Shown in pieces: positions 9,156 to 17,104 of a stretch of 52,098 bases of DNA. This DNA comes from a virus. Made by a program: the position numbers and the translations under genes. Every line of letters starts with the position of its first letter. Position 1 is the stretch's first letter. Where the stretch lies: positions 1 to 52,098 of the IMG/VR virus record IMGVR_UViG_3300025487_000013, one strand, 5' to 3'. Below the pieces are notes generated by a model. It worked only from the letters and a program-made list of their open reading frames with translations. It did no database searches and was not told the origin of the DNA.

Positions 9156-10306
9156 TGTCAAGCGTAATAATTTCTGGAGATACGAGCGGAAGTGTCTCAT
9201 TAGTAGCACCAGCCATAGCGGGGTCAACGACACTCACTCTGCCAGCCACATCAGGTAACGTTCTTACAAGTAGCACTAATGTAACATTTAGTGATGGCAC
9301 AGTTCAAACAAGCGCAGCGTCACCTTATGTGCTAAAGAACAGACTAATTAATGGTGGGTTCAATGTTAGCCAGTATAACGGAACCTCAAGTGTCACCCCT
9401 ACTACAAATGGATATTACATTGATAGATGGTATATTGATACATTTGGTAGTAGTTCATTTAATTCACTCACTATGCAACAATTATCCGCATCTCCACCAA
9501 CAGGATATAGCAATTATTTACAAATAGCATCTGGTTCTACAACATCCACAAATATAAACTTATCTCAATCTATAGAATATCAAAATTGTTATGATTTAGC
9601 AGGGCAAACAGTTACATTATCTTTTTGGTATAAAGTTCCCGTTAATTGGACAAATCAATGGCAAGCTTTTATAAGCTCAAATACAAGTGCAAATACAAAA
9701 ATATCTGGCGGGTCTTCAGGAACAACATCTTCTACCGCTTTAACTTTAACTAATACTACAACTTGGACAAAAGCAACATTAACTTATACTATTCCTAGCA
9801 ATGCTCAAACTGTTGGGGTGTTATTTAATAATGGTAATAACAATATAATTAATGGCGCTCAATTTCAAATCACAGGTGTCCAACTAGAAATAGGCTCATC
9901 AGCAACACCGTTTGAACGCAGACTTTATAATCAAGAATTGGCTAATTGTCAGAGGTATTATTGGAGATGGACTTGCACAAATCAAACTAATATTTATTTT
10001 TCAACAGCTGGTAGAGTATATTCTAATACTGGAGCAACAATAACTTATCCACATCCTGTTCCAATGAGAACCGCTCCAACTACAAATAATTCTAATAATT
10101 TTAGTGCTGGAATTTGGGATTATAGTGTTACAGCAATTACTACAAATAATAGTGGATATGCTGGTTCACCTTATTTAAGTGCTAATTTAAATGTTACTGG
10201 AACTTTTGCTACCCCTCCATCTAATGTAGGATATTCTATGGCATTAGGTTCTGGAAGTGCTGGTGGATCAAATACAATTTGGATTGACTTTTCTTCGGAG
10301 TTATAA
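9155..10306 (+). CDS. Receptor-binding tail fibre protein
   Basis: 383 residues. The N-terminus (SGDTSGSVSLVAP) is a typical fibre attachment segment also seen in outline at the start of the 11109 gene. The middle carries the phage-fibre pattern NGGFNVSQ, YIDRWYID, VTLSFWYK, and GVQLEIGSSATPFERR followed by ELANCQRYYW. This arrangement resembles carbohydrate-binding beta-sandwich domains in fibre tips. No S74 domain is present, so folding may depend on the small protein encoded next. One of several fibre alleles in this cluster, so probably part of a receptor-binding repertoire. Confidence 0.8.
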   Translation: MSSVIISGDTSGSVSLVAPAIAGSTTLTLPATSGNVLTSSTNVTFSDGTVQTSAASPYVLKNRLINGGFNVSQYNGTSSVTPTTNGYYIDRWYIDTFGSSSFNSLTMQQLSASPPTGYSNYLQIASGSTTSTNINLSQSIEYQNCYDLAGQTVTLSFWYKVPVNWTNQWQAFISSNTSANTKISGGSSGTTSSTALTLTNTTTWTKATLTYTIPSNAQTVGVLFNNGNNNIINGAQFQITGVQLEIGSSATPFERRLYNQELANCQRYYWRWTCTNQTNIYFSTAGRVYSNTGATITYPHPVPMRTAPTTNNSNNFSAGIWDYSVTAITTNNSGYAGSPYLSANLNVTGTFATPPSNVGYSMALGSGSAGGSNTIWIDFSSEL

Positions 10307-10309
10307 GAT

Positions 10310-10492
10310 ATGGAAATACAATATAAATTACAAAATGATAGATATGGTAAACCTTGTGCAGTAACTATTGTAGGAACAGCATTATCTATTCCTATGGTTG
10401 AATCTAACACAGACTACCAAGCCTACCTAAAATGGCTTGAAAAAGGTAACACACCAGAACCAGCAGACGAAACAACACAAGGAGCAGCATAA
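10310..10492 (+). CDS. Small fibre-associated protein
   Basis: 60 residues with the C-terminal pattern YQAYLKWLEKGNTPEPAD, which is common at the C-terminus of small proteins encoded just after phage tail-fibre genes. Role not established; an assembly or capping factor for the fibre at 9155 fits the position. It starts 4 bases after the upstream stop codon and ends 3 bases before the HNH gene, whose ribosome binding site (AAGGAG) lies in its last codons. Confidence 0.7.
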   Translation: MEIQYKLQNDRYGKPCAVTIVGTALSIPMVESNTDYQAYLKWLEKGNTPEPADETTQGAA

Positions 10493-10494
10493 TA

Positions 10495-11112
10495 GTGTCT
10501 GTAGAGGTTAAAAGATGCACTCATTGCAAGAATGAAAAGCCATTTAGTGAGTTTCATAAACAACCTCACGGCAAGTTTGGTTTACGTGGCAGATGTAGTG
10601 TATGTGCTACAATGTTTAGAAAACCTATAGATCCTGCTAAAACAAAGTATTATTATGAAAAGAACAAAGAAAAGATTGCAGCTAGAGCTAAGGCAAAATA
10701 TTGGTCTGACCCAAAGAAACATAACTTAGCTGTCAAGCAGTCTAGACTAAAATATTATGATAAGCACTTAGCTTACTCAAGACAATATGAACTAGAACAC
10801 AAAGAAGAACGTAAGTTAAAAGATAAGGTATACGCACAAAATAATCCGCATAAAAAGGCGGCAATTGTATTAAAAAGAAAAGTTAAACAAAAACAATCAA
10901 TACCTAAATGGAGCAACATTGAAATGACTAAAAAGATTTATAAGCTTAGAGATAGGCTTAATGAACATTCTGGATATATTAAATATCATGTAGACCACAT
11001 TATTCCTATTAGTGGAAAATTGGTATCTGGTTTGCATGTAATAGAAAATCTAAAGATTGTTTTAGCTTCTTACAACTTAAGTAAAAATAATAAATATGAG
11101 GTGTCATTATGA
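10495..11112 (+). CDS. HNH homing endonuclease inserted in the fibre cluster
   Basis: 205 residues starting with GTG at 10495, 9 bases after AAGGAG. N-terminal zinc finger (C8, C11, C34, C37), Lys-rich middle, and C-terminal HNH with HVDHIIP near residue 165 followed by GKLVSGLHV and NLSKNNK. Its core matches that of the HNH at 55. It interrupts a run of fibre genes and overlaps the next fibre gene by ATGA, so it is co-translated. Likely function: cutting fibre loci of competing phages, which promotes gene conversion of this variable region. It could alternatively be a passive selfish gene. Confidence 0.82.
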   Translation: MSVEVKRCTHCKNEKPFSEFHKQPHGKFGLRGRCSVCATMFRKPIDPAKTKYYYEKNKEKIAARAKAKYWSDPKKHNLAVKQSRLKYYDKHLAYSRQYELEHKEERKLKDKVYAQNNPHKKAAIVLKRKVKQKQSIPKWSNIEMTKKIYKLRDRLNEHSGYIKYHVDHIIPISGKLVSGLHVIENLKIVLASYNLSKNNKYEVSL

Positions 11113-12515
11113 GTTTAGTTCTCAGTGGGGATCAACAGATAACAGGACCGCTTACCGTAGGGTTTGGTTCAGGGCAAATTACAAGTAATGTGGCTGTAGG
11201 GTTAAGTGCTTTAAATGCAAATACTACAGGAATAGGTAACATTGCTATAGGCATTAGCTCTTTAACACTTAATACTACAGGACAACAAAATGTAGCAATA
11301 GGATTAAGTGCTATGGCAAGTAACACCACAGGCTATAATAATGTGGCTATTGGCTCATATGCTTTAAATACAAATGTATCAGGCGCTGGAAATACAGTAG
11401 TTGGAGGAGCGGCACTTGCTTACAATACAGCATCAAATAATTCAGCTTTTGGTAATGGAGCTTTAGGAAACAACACCTCAGGCACTCCCAACGATGCTTT
11501 CGGCTACCAAGCTCTTTATAGTAATACAACTGGTACAGGTAATACTGCTTTGGGTTTTGCTTCTTTACAATCAAATACAACAGGTGTAAGCAATGTAGCA
11601 ATAGGTCAACAAGCATTACAATCCAATACAATAGGACAAAACAATGTTGCTATAGGACCATTTTCATTAATTACTAATGTATCATCTTCTTTTAATACAG
11701 CAGTAGGATTTGCTGCATTAAACTTAAATACAGCAAGTAATAACACAGCAGTTGGATTTGACGCACTAAGTAAAAACACCACAGGGACACCCAACGATGC
11801 CTTCGGATACCAAGCCCTCTATAGTAATACGACTGGTGCTACTAATGTAGCAGTTGGTTATCAGGCTCTTTACAGTCAAACTATTGGAACATCAAATGTA
11901 GCTGTAGGACAAACTGCATTATATGGATTAACTACAGGAGTTAATAATATTGCTATAGGAGCAGCAGCAGGCTATGCAGGAACTGCACTTACTATAGGAA
12001 CTCAATGTATTTATTTTGGCACAAATGCAAAAGCATCTGCAAATAATGTCAATTATGAAATTGTAATAGGTAACAACAACTCTGGTGGTGTTGTAGGTAA
12101 GGGTTCAAATACAGTATTTATTAATGCAAATAGCGGTGGTAATTACAACGGTGCAAATAGTACAGCTTGGTCTACAACTTCTGATCAAAGAATTAAGAAA
12201 AACATTGTAGACAATACAGATGGACTAGATAAAATAACATCTATTCGTGTACGTAACTTTGAATATCGCTTACCAGAAGAAGTGGATGAAACATTACAGC
12301 CCTCTGATGCAGTTATAAAAGAAGGAGTTCAATTAGGAGTTATTGCACAAGAACTTCAACAAACACTTCCAGATTGCGTTAGAGAAGAGTCAACTGGTGT
12401 TTTATCTGTGCAAACCGACAATCTTACTTGGTATCTTGTAAACTCTATCAAAGAATTAGCAGCTAAGGTAGAAGCATTAGAAGCACAACTTGCAAAAGCA
12501 ACACCAACAGTATAA
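11109..12515 (+). CDS. Tail fibre with adhesin-like repeats and S74 chaperone
   Basis: 468 residues. About residues 20-290 are repeats of the type NTTGxxNVAIGxxAL, as in trimeric autotransporter adhesin heads, with GTPNDAFGYQALYSNTTG present twice almost unchanged. From about residue 356 a peptidase S74 chaperone begins (TTSDQRIKKNI), with GVIAQELQQTLPD and a C-terminal coiled coil. The product should form a trimeric beta-roll fibre released from its chaperone by self-cleavage. It is coupled to the HNH gene by ATGA overlap. Two 63-bp DNA segments (11472-11534 and 11775-11837) differ at about eight positions only. Confidence 0.88.
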   Translation: MSLVLSGDQQITGPLTVGFGSGQITSNVAVGLSALNANTTGIGNIAIGISSLTLNTTGQQNVAIGLSAMASNTTGYNNVAIGSYALNTNVSGAGNTVVGGAALAYNTASNNSAFGNGALGNNTSGTPNDAFGYQALYSNTTGTGNTALGFASLQSNTTGVSNVAIGQQALQSNTIGQNNVAIGPFSLITNVSSSFNTAVGFAALNLNTASNNTAVGFDALSKNTTGTPNDAFGYQALYSNTTGATNVAVGYQALYSQTIGTSNVAVGQTALYGLTTGVNNIAIGAAAGYAGTALTIGTQCIYFGTNAKASANNVNYEIVIGNNNSGGVVGKGSNTVFINANSGGNYNGANSTAWSTTSDQRIKKNIVDNTDGLDKITSIRVRNFEYRLPEEVDETLQPSDAVIKEGVQLGVIAQELQQTLPDCVREESTGVLSVQTDNLTWYLVNSIKELAAKVEALEAQLAKATPTV

Positions 12516-12543
12516 AATAATTTCTCCAAGATAAAGAGAACGC

Positions 12544-13203
12544 ATGATGCGCAAAGTAATGATAGGTACTCCAGCATTTGATGGTAGGATAGACGTTTGG
12601 TTTGCTAATAGCTTAGTCAACACAGTTAAATTAGCAGTACAAAGACAAGTAGATTTAAGACCGATTTATATGTCGTATGATAGCTTAGTCCAACGGGCAA
12701 GAAACGATATAGTTAGGTTAGCAGTAGAAGAAGACTTTGATGATCTTATTTTTATTGATAGTGACGAAGAGTGGAACCCTGAATGGATTTTTAAGTTACT
12801 AGCGTTTAAAGAAGAAGTCATAGGTTTACCAGTCGTTAAAAAGTCAGACCAGATGATGTTTAATATTAAAGCATTGCCTGATGGCCTAAAGATGCAACAA
12901 AATGGTTTGATGGAAGTAGAAGCTGTCGGTACTGGGTTTATGAAGATATCTCGTTCAGCTTTGAAAAAGGTTTGGGATGCAAGTCCTGAATACCAAAACG
13001 AAGGTAGATCGTGCAGAATGGTGTTTGATGTTAAAATTATTGATGGGCAATTAGTCAGTGAAGACAACATATTCTGTAGTAAATGGCGAAACCTAGGTGG
13101 TAAAGTATTTATAGAGCCATCAATGACTTGTAACCACATAGGTGTTAAAAAGTACCAAGGAAATTTTTTAGAGTATTTAAAATTTTTACAACAAACTAAA
13201 TGA
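12544..13203 (+). CDS. Glycosyltransferase-like protein (GT-A type)
   Basis: 219 residues. It begins MIGTPAFDG like GT-A nucleotide-sugar transferases and has the metal-binding DxD type motif in IFIDSDEEW (72-77), followed by VIGLPVVKK and GTGFMKISR. These features suggest transfer of a sugar from a nucleotide sugar, to host lipopolysaccharide, phage DNA or virion protein; the substrate cannot be told. Two adjacent Met codons start the frame. It overlaps the following gene by ATGA. Its position after the fibre cluster favours a role in surface modification or superinfection exclusion. Confidence 0.65.
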   Translation: MMRKVMIGTPAFDGRIDVWFANSLVNTVKLAVQRQVDLRPIYMSYDSLVQRARNDIVRLAVEEDFDDLIFIDSDEEWNPEWIFKLLAFKEEVIGLPVVKKSDQMMFNIKALPDGLKMQQNGLMEVEAVGTGFMKISRSALKKVWDASPEYQNEGRSCRMVFDVKIIDGQLVSEDNIFCSKWRNLGGKVFIEPSMTCNHIGVKKYQGNFLEYLKFLQQTK

Positions 13204-13658
13204 TAAATAGCACAAAAGCAGGTCTACTATTACTAGGATTACTCCATCTATCTAATGGCGTACCTGCTGAATTGCCCAACCCAAAAATAACACCAGGGCA
13301 AACAAGAAGTGTAACACTAAAAGAACTCTGTACGACCTCTACCTCATTGGTACGTAACGTGCCAGACGCATTGAAAAAAGATGTATTTAGTAATTATGGC
13401 ATGAATGGTAATGATAAGTCTAAATGTGCTGAAGGTTATGAAATAGATCACCTTATTAGTTTAGAGTTAGGTGGAAGCAATAGTGGTGATAACCTATGGC
13501 CACAAAGCTATTGCGGTGAAAATAGTGCCCATAAAAAAGATAAGCTAGAAAATGAATTGCATAGACAAGTTTGTTTAGGTAAAATAGGACTAGAAGAAGC
13601 CCAATTGTGCATTAGTAAAGATTGGGAACAGTGTTACATTAAAGTTTACCACAAATAG
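13200..13658 (+). CDS. Exported HNH nuclease
   Basis: 152 residues. The first about 23 residues (Lys at 6, then LLLLGLLHL and VPA) form a signal peptide. The mature part contains an HNH fold of a secreted type: YEIDHLISLELGG (H84), SGDNLWPQ (N98) and AHKKDKLENELH, with six Cys residues in the mature part that could form disulphides outside the cytoplasm. Predicted to degrade DNA in the periplasm or outside the cell. It is translationally coupled (ATGA) to the glycosyltransferase-like gene. It could block entry of rival phage DNA, or salvage host DNA at lysis; neither is shown by sequence. Confidence 0.72.
   Translation: MINSTKAGLLLLGLLHLSNGVPAELPNPKITPGQTRSVTLKELCTTSTSLVRNVPDALKKDVFSNYGMNGNDKSKCAEGYEIDHLISLELGGSNSGDNLWPQSYCGENSAHKKDKLENELHRQVCLGKIGLEEAQLCISKDWEQCYIKVYHK
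13609..13617 (+). promoter_or_regulatory. Possible core-only promoter ahead of the oxygenase gene
   Basis: GCATTAGTA in the context CCAATTGTGCATTAGTA, closely like the copy at 24209. It lies inside the 3' end of the exported HNH gene, 74 bases before the ATG at 13691. The upstream element at the standard distance is degenerate (5 of 8 matches), and the stretch also encodes protein, so this may be chance. Confidence 0.3.
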
Positions 13659-13690
13659 ACTAACTCATTACAGAAAGGCTTAATAATCGC

Positions 13691-14230
13691 ATGATTATTG
13701 AAAAGCTACTACCTCAAGAACTTGAGGACGAAATATTTAAAATTATGACAGCCAACGGATTTCCTTGGTACTGGAATGCAGAGAATATAGTCCCAGCAAC
13801 ACCGGACTCTCATATATTTCAATTTACACACGTATTTTACATATACCAAAAAGTATACTCATCCTACTTTAACATAGCCAACATGATTGTGGGCTACTTT
13901 GCCGAAAAGACAAAACTTAAAATAAAACGTGTAGTTAGAGTAAAAGGTAATTTAATACCAGACATTACACACACGCCCGAGTCACTTAATAATTTAATAC
14001 ACGGTGATATTGAGGATGAAAGAGATGGTAAGTACGTATCCTTTGTGTATTATGTGATGGATTCAGATGGTGATACCATTATTTATGATGATAACAATAA
14101 CATCGTAGAAACATCACCACCAATAAAAGGTAATTGTATTTGGTTTGACTCTAAAACAAAGCACAGATCTTCTGTGCCACTTCACCACAAAAGAAGAGTA
14201 GTGATTAACTTTATTTTGGAGGTTGAATGA
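13691..14230 (+). CDS. 2-oxoglutarate/Fe(II) oxygenase-like protein
   Basis: 179 residues. The iron-binding triad is visible as HGD (H104, D106) and H158 in KTKHRSS, with R168/R169 in RRVVINF as the 2-oxoglutarate anchor; the surrounding YVSFVYYVMDSDGD and KGNCIWFDS strands fit the prolyl-4-hydroxylase-like double-stranded beta-helix. Such phage enzymes hydroxylate protein side chains or small molecules; the target is unknown. Overlaps the next gene by ATGA, so the two are co-translated and may work together. Confidence 0.72.
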   Translation: MIIEKLLPQELEDEIFKIMTANGFPWYWNAENIVPATPDSHIFQFTHVFYIYQKVYSSYFNIANMIVGYFAEKTKLKIKRVVRVKGNLIPDITHTPESLNNLIHGDIEDERDGKYVSFVYYVMDSDGDTIIYDDNNNIVETSPPIKGNCIWFDSKTKHRSSVPLHHKRRVVINFILEVE

Positions 14231-15096
14231 GTCAATTACTTATTACCACAGACGAACACGACTTTATTGTATTTGATTTAAATACTAATACAGTAACGCA
14301 CAAACAAGACAAAACAGAAGAGCTACACGCGCACAATTTAGCAAACAGAGGTCGTCCAGTATTTAGACCCTTTGGTGTGGACTATGATGACAAATTTATT
14401 TATATTGCGTCAAATGATAAATTAGGAAAATTTAATCGTTCTGATTATACATTTAATTCACTGATTGATATTCCTTTATATATCAACACGCATCAAATTG
14501 TAAAAGATAAAGATACATTATTTGTATGTAACACGGCAGTTGACTGTATTGGCATTTATGATTTAAAAAACAATACGAATAAACAATTCAATGTCAATTT
14601 ATTAAATGTACATCATACACAACATGTGCCAAATAACGCGGATCAACTAGACTCAAGACACTTAAATTCATTACTGAGTGTTAATGATAAATTATTATTT
14701 TGTCGACACAATCGAGGCATACCTAATTCAGACTTTGGTATTTTAGATAAAAATACACTTGAAGCTGAGATTATTGTGAGGGCGGGTAAAAGCTGTCATG
14801 GTATCAGATTGATTGAGAACTATATGTATAGTTTGTCATCTAATACAGGTGAGATTTTAGAGATTAACTTGGAAACTAAAGAAGTATCTTCTTATCCAAT
14901 CGTGGATCCTAAAGTGACATTCTTACGTGGATTAGAAATTATGGGTAACAAGATTATTATAGGGTGCTCAGTTAATTTTAAATCTAACACAGACCAATCA
15001 AGCCATTTAATGATCTTAGATTTAGATAGCAACACATTGGATAAATTCCAATTAGATGGTATTAAATTTATTAACGACTTAAGGAGATTAGTATGA
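14227..15096 (+). CDS. Beta-propeller-like protein
   Basis: 289 residues made of repeated short beta segments (LLITTDEHDFIVFDL, KFIYIASNDKLGKF, TLFVCNTAVDCIGIYDL, KLLFCRHNRG, NYMYSLSSNTGEILEI, KIIIGCSVNF), consistent with a six- or seven-bladed propeller. Histidine-rich loops (THQ, HHTQH, CHGI) could bind metal or ligand. No signal peptide. The gene is coupled on both sides (ATGA overlaps) to the oxygenase-like gene and to a short ORF. The function is not recognised; a partner or substrate-binding factor for the oxygenase, or a small-molecule enzyme, are possible. Confidence 0.55.
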   Translation: MSQLLITTDEHDFIVFDLNTNTVTHKQDKTEELHAHNLANRGRPVFRPFGVDYDDKFIYIASNDKLGKFNRSDYTFNSLIDIPLYINTHQIVKDKDTLFVCNTAVDCIGIYDLKNNTNKQFNVNLLNVHHTQHVPNNADQLDSRHLNSLLSVNDKLLFCRHNRGIPNSDFGILDKNTLEAEIIVRAGKSCHGIRLIENYMYSLSSNTGEILEINLETKEVSSYPIVDPKVTFLRGLEIMGNKIIIGCSVNFKSNTDQSSHLMILDLDSNTLDKFQLDGIKFINDLRRLV

Positions 15097-15320
15097 AACA
15101 AAAATTATTAGAATTAAAAGATTTTATTGTTGAGGTATTACTTTTTGGTTTCAGAGTGTTTGTTCGCTGCGTTGAAGCATTTTTAGATGAAGCACAAATC
15201 TTAGCACTAGCATTAGACACACTAATCAATAACGAAATTGTAAAAGAAGAAGCTGTGGCTAAAGCTGATGCCGAACCAGAGGTTGGTACTGGCACAACAC
15301 CAACACCCCCAGCTGCCTGA
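15093..15320 (+). CDS. Hypothetical protein with amphipathic N-terminal helix
   Basis: 75 residues: an N-terminal helix (KDFIVEVLLFGFRVFVRCVEAFLDEA) that is hydrophobic on one side, an acidic middle and a Pro/Thr/Ala-rich tail (GTGTTPTPPAA). SD sequence AAGGAG precedes the ATG, and it overlaps the propeller gene by ATGA. It stands immediately before the lysis cassette; a membrane-associated accessory role is possible but not shown. Confidence 0.5.
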   Translation: MKQKLLELKDFIVEVLLFGFRVFVRCVEAFLDEAQILALALDTLINNEIVKEEAVAKADAEPEVGTGTTPTPPAA

Positions 15321-15338
15321 ATCGCTGTAGCTATTGTT

Positions 15339-15776
15339 ATGAGTTTATTAAGTATATTCTCAGTTCACTGGTCATCATTTAACTGGCTCTTAGGTATCCT
15401 ACCCACATGGTTGCCTACGGCCATTATGGTAACAGGTATTGGATTACTTCTTATTGAGATTATACTAGAGGCGATCGATAGGGTACCTAGTATTTATAGA
15501 TTGCCTATGAGGCTCTTGGCATTAGCGATCTTCGCGTACGGGGCCTATATAAAAGGCCGTCAGGATGTTTTGGTAGAGTACAAACAAGAAATAGATATAA
15601 TTAAAAAACAACAAGTGACCGTAACTACCAAGATTAAAAATAACTATGTCAAACAAATTAAAGATATCAAACTTGCAAATGAAAAACTTAAAAAGACAAT
15701 TAGTGATAAAGACAATGCTGATTGCAGGTTGCCTAAGTCTTTTATCGAGTTGCACAACAACGCAGCTAAAGACTGA
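15339..15776 (+). CDS. i-spanin (Rz-like inner-membrane subunit)
   Basis: 145 residues: two hydrophobic segments (about 24-44 and 54-72), then a long charged coiled coil (about 78-125) rich in Lys, Ile and Asp, and a C-terminal Cys-containing segment (CRLP, C129). The o-spanin gene starts inside its coiled-coil region in the +1 frame, the classic embedded Rz/Rz1 layout. The pair spans the periplasm and fuses inner and outer membranes in the last step of lysis. Two membrane segments rather than one is less usual for Rz. Confidence 0.75.
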   Translation: MSLLSIFSVHWSSFNWLLGILPTWLPTAIMVTGIGLLLIEIILEAIDRVPSIYRLPMRLLALAIFAYGAYIKGRQDVLVEYKQEIDIIKKQQVTVTTKIKNNYVKQIKDIKLANEKLKKTISDKDNADCRLPKSFIELHNNAAKD

Positions 15777-15957
15777 TTTTCCAACACCGCCTGGGGAGTT
15801 GATGCTTGTTCCACCTAATTTACATACTCTGCCTGATAGTGCTTCTTTATCTACTACTGAGGGTGTAATTGTAGATAACTACACTGCGTATCATACCGTT
15901 GCCGAGCAATTAAAAGAATTGCAAAACTGGGTTAAAGAACAAACTAAAGTAAAATGA
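15679..15957 (+). CDS. o-spanin lipoprotein (Rz1-like), embedded in i-spanin gene
   Basis: 92 residues from ATG 15679 (a start at 15646 is also possible; neither has a strong binding site). A signal peptide ends in the lipobox LLSSC (lipidated C25), followed by a mature part with Pro-rich PTPPGE and VPPN segments and a C-terminal amphipathic helix. It would be anchored in the outer membrane and bind the i-spanin C-terminus. About 98 bases overlap the i-spanin frame. It overlaps the holin-like gene by ATGA. Confidence 0.78.
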   Translation: MKNLKRQLVIKTMLIAGCLSLLSSCTTTQLKTDFPTPPGELMLVPPNLHTLPDSASLSTTEGVIVDNYTAYHTVAEQLKELQNWVKEQTKVK

Positions 15958-16202
15958 AAGACCTTTTAAACCAATTACTTACAGGAAGAGATAACAAGAC
16001 TCACGATATTGCAAGATGGTCTTGGTTTATCACAACCGTTGTAATTATAGTAGGCGCGATATGGAATACCTACTATGGCCACGTGTTTAGCATGCAAGAC
16101 TTTGCTAAATCCATTGGCATTATCGCCGGCGCACACGGAGCCTCGGTATTTATGAAAAAAGATTCAGAGCCGTCTGAGTCGCCAACCAATGAAGAGAAAT
16201 AA
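15954..16202 (+). CDS. Holin-like membrane protein
   Basis: 82 residues: N-terminal polar part (GRDNKTHDIARWSW), two membrane segments (about 23-43 and 50-67, the second with GIIAGAHGASVFM) and a charged tail (KKDSEPSESPTNEEK). Size, topology and place between spanins and endolysins fit a holin that permeabilises the inner membrane at a set time. Overlaps the next gene by TAATG. Identity as the holin is inferred from context; the next gene is the other candidate. Confidence 0.62.
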   Translation: MKDLLNQLLTGRDNKTHDIARWSWFITTVVIIVGAIWNTYYGHVFSMQDFAKSIGIIAGAHGASVFMKKDSEPSESPTNEEK

Positions 16203-16435
16203 TGGAAATGCAATCACTCATTAATACGATCTTACCGCTCATTTGCGTATGTATTGGCTGGTTCTGTAAAGAACTGTGGACTGCCGTTCAAGAACTCAAA
16301 GAAGACCTATCTGAACTAAAAGCATCAATTCCCGCTGTTTATATGAGACGAGATGAGTTTCATGACCGTTGGGACGAGATTATCAATTTACTTCACAGAA
16401 TTGAAGATAAGCTTGACCAAAAGGTAGATAAGTAG
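16202..16435 (+). CDS. Small membrane protein with coiled coil, lysis cassette
   Basis: 77 residues: one N-terminal membrane segment (about 5-21, LINTILPLICVCIGWF), then a coiled coil (KELWTAVQELKEDLSELK) and the phage-common pattern VYMRRDEFHDRW followed by LLHRIEDKLDQK. It could be an antiholin, a second holin or a spanin-like accessory factor. Translation is coupled to the holin-like gene. Function not settled. Confidence 0.55.
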   Translation: MEMQSLINTILPLICVCIGWFCKELWTAVQELKEDLSELKASIPAVYMRRDEFHDRWDEIINLLHRIEDKLDQKVDK

Positions 16436-16448
16436 TAATATATCCCTT

Positions 16449-17042
16449 ATGGATATAAATAAAATAAAAGCATTAAAAATCGAAGAAGTTTGGTTAAACC
16501 CAATCAACAAAGTATTCGATAAGTATGAAATCAACACACCACTCAGGCAGGCAGCCTTTATAGGCCAGTGCCAGCACGAAAGTGTCAATTTTAAAAGACT
16601 TGAGGAAGACCTTAACTATAGCAGTGAGCGTCTTTGTCAAGTCTTTCCAAATCGTTTCAAATCCATTGAAGAGGCCTCTCCATATAACTACAACCCAATT
16701 AAAATTGGTAACAAGATATATGCTGATCGCTTAGGTAATGGTGATGAAGCAAGCGGTGACGGCTATCGCTTTCGGGGCCGTGGTATTATCCAAATTACCG
16801 GAAAAAATCTCTACAGTGTGGCATCTAATGACCTAGGTGCTGATTTTGTAAAAAATCCAGAACTTGTAGCCACACCACTTTACGCGGTACTCACCGCCGG
16901 GTGGTACTGGAATAGAAACAGCCTAAACCTATTGGCTGATCATAAGGAGTATACAACGATGACAAAACGTATCAATGGCGGACTCAATGGACTTGACAGC
17001 CGCATCTCAAAAATAGAAGAAGCTTTCCGCATTCTTTCCTAA
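16449..17042 (+). CDS. Endolysin, GH19 chitinase/lysozyme family
   Basis: 197 residues, one catalytic domain. The GH19 hallmarks are clear: FIGQCQHESVNF with catalytic Glu44, LEEDLNYSSERL (Glu52/53), the ASPYNYN region, and GDGYRFRGRGIIQITGK. Hydrolyses the peptidoglycan sugar backbone. No signal peptide, so release would depend on the holin. Followed after 62 bases by a second endolysin gene of another family. Confidence 0.88.
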   Translation: MDINKIKALKIEEVWLNPINKVFDKYEINTPLRQAAFIGQCQHESVNFKRLEEDLNYSSERLCQVFPNRFKSIEEASPYNYNPIKIGNKIYADRLGNGDEASGDGYRFRGRGIIQITGKNLYSVASNDLGADFVKNPELVATPLYAVLTAGWYWNRNSLNLLADHKEYTTMTKRINGGLNGLDSRISKIEEAFRILS

Positions 17043-17104
17043 ATAAATCCCATCATTTTAATCTACTAAATTTACGGTAATAAAGCGTAAAGGAAGGAGC
17101 CACA

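Noticed and set aside
2662-12515. Diversity-generating retroelement at the fibre genes
   Set aside because: No reverse transcriptase gene in the window and no template/variable repeat pair with adenine-specific differences was seen.
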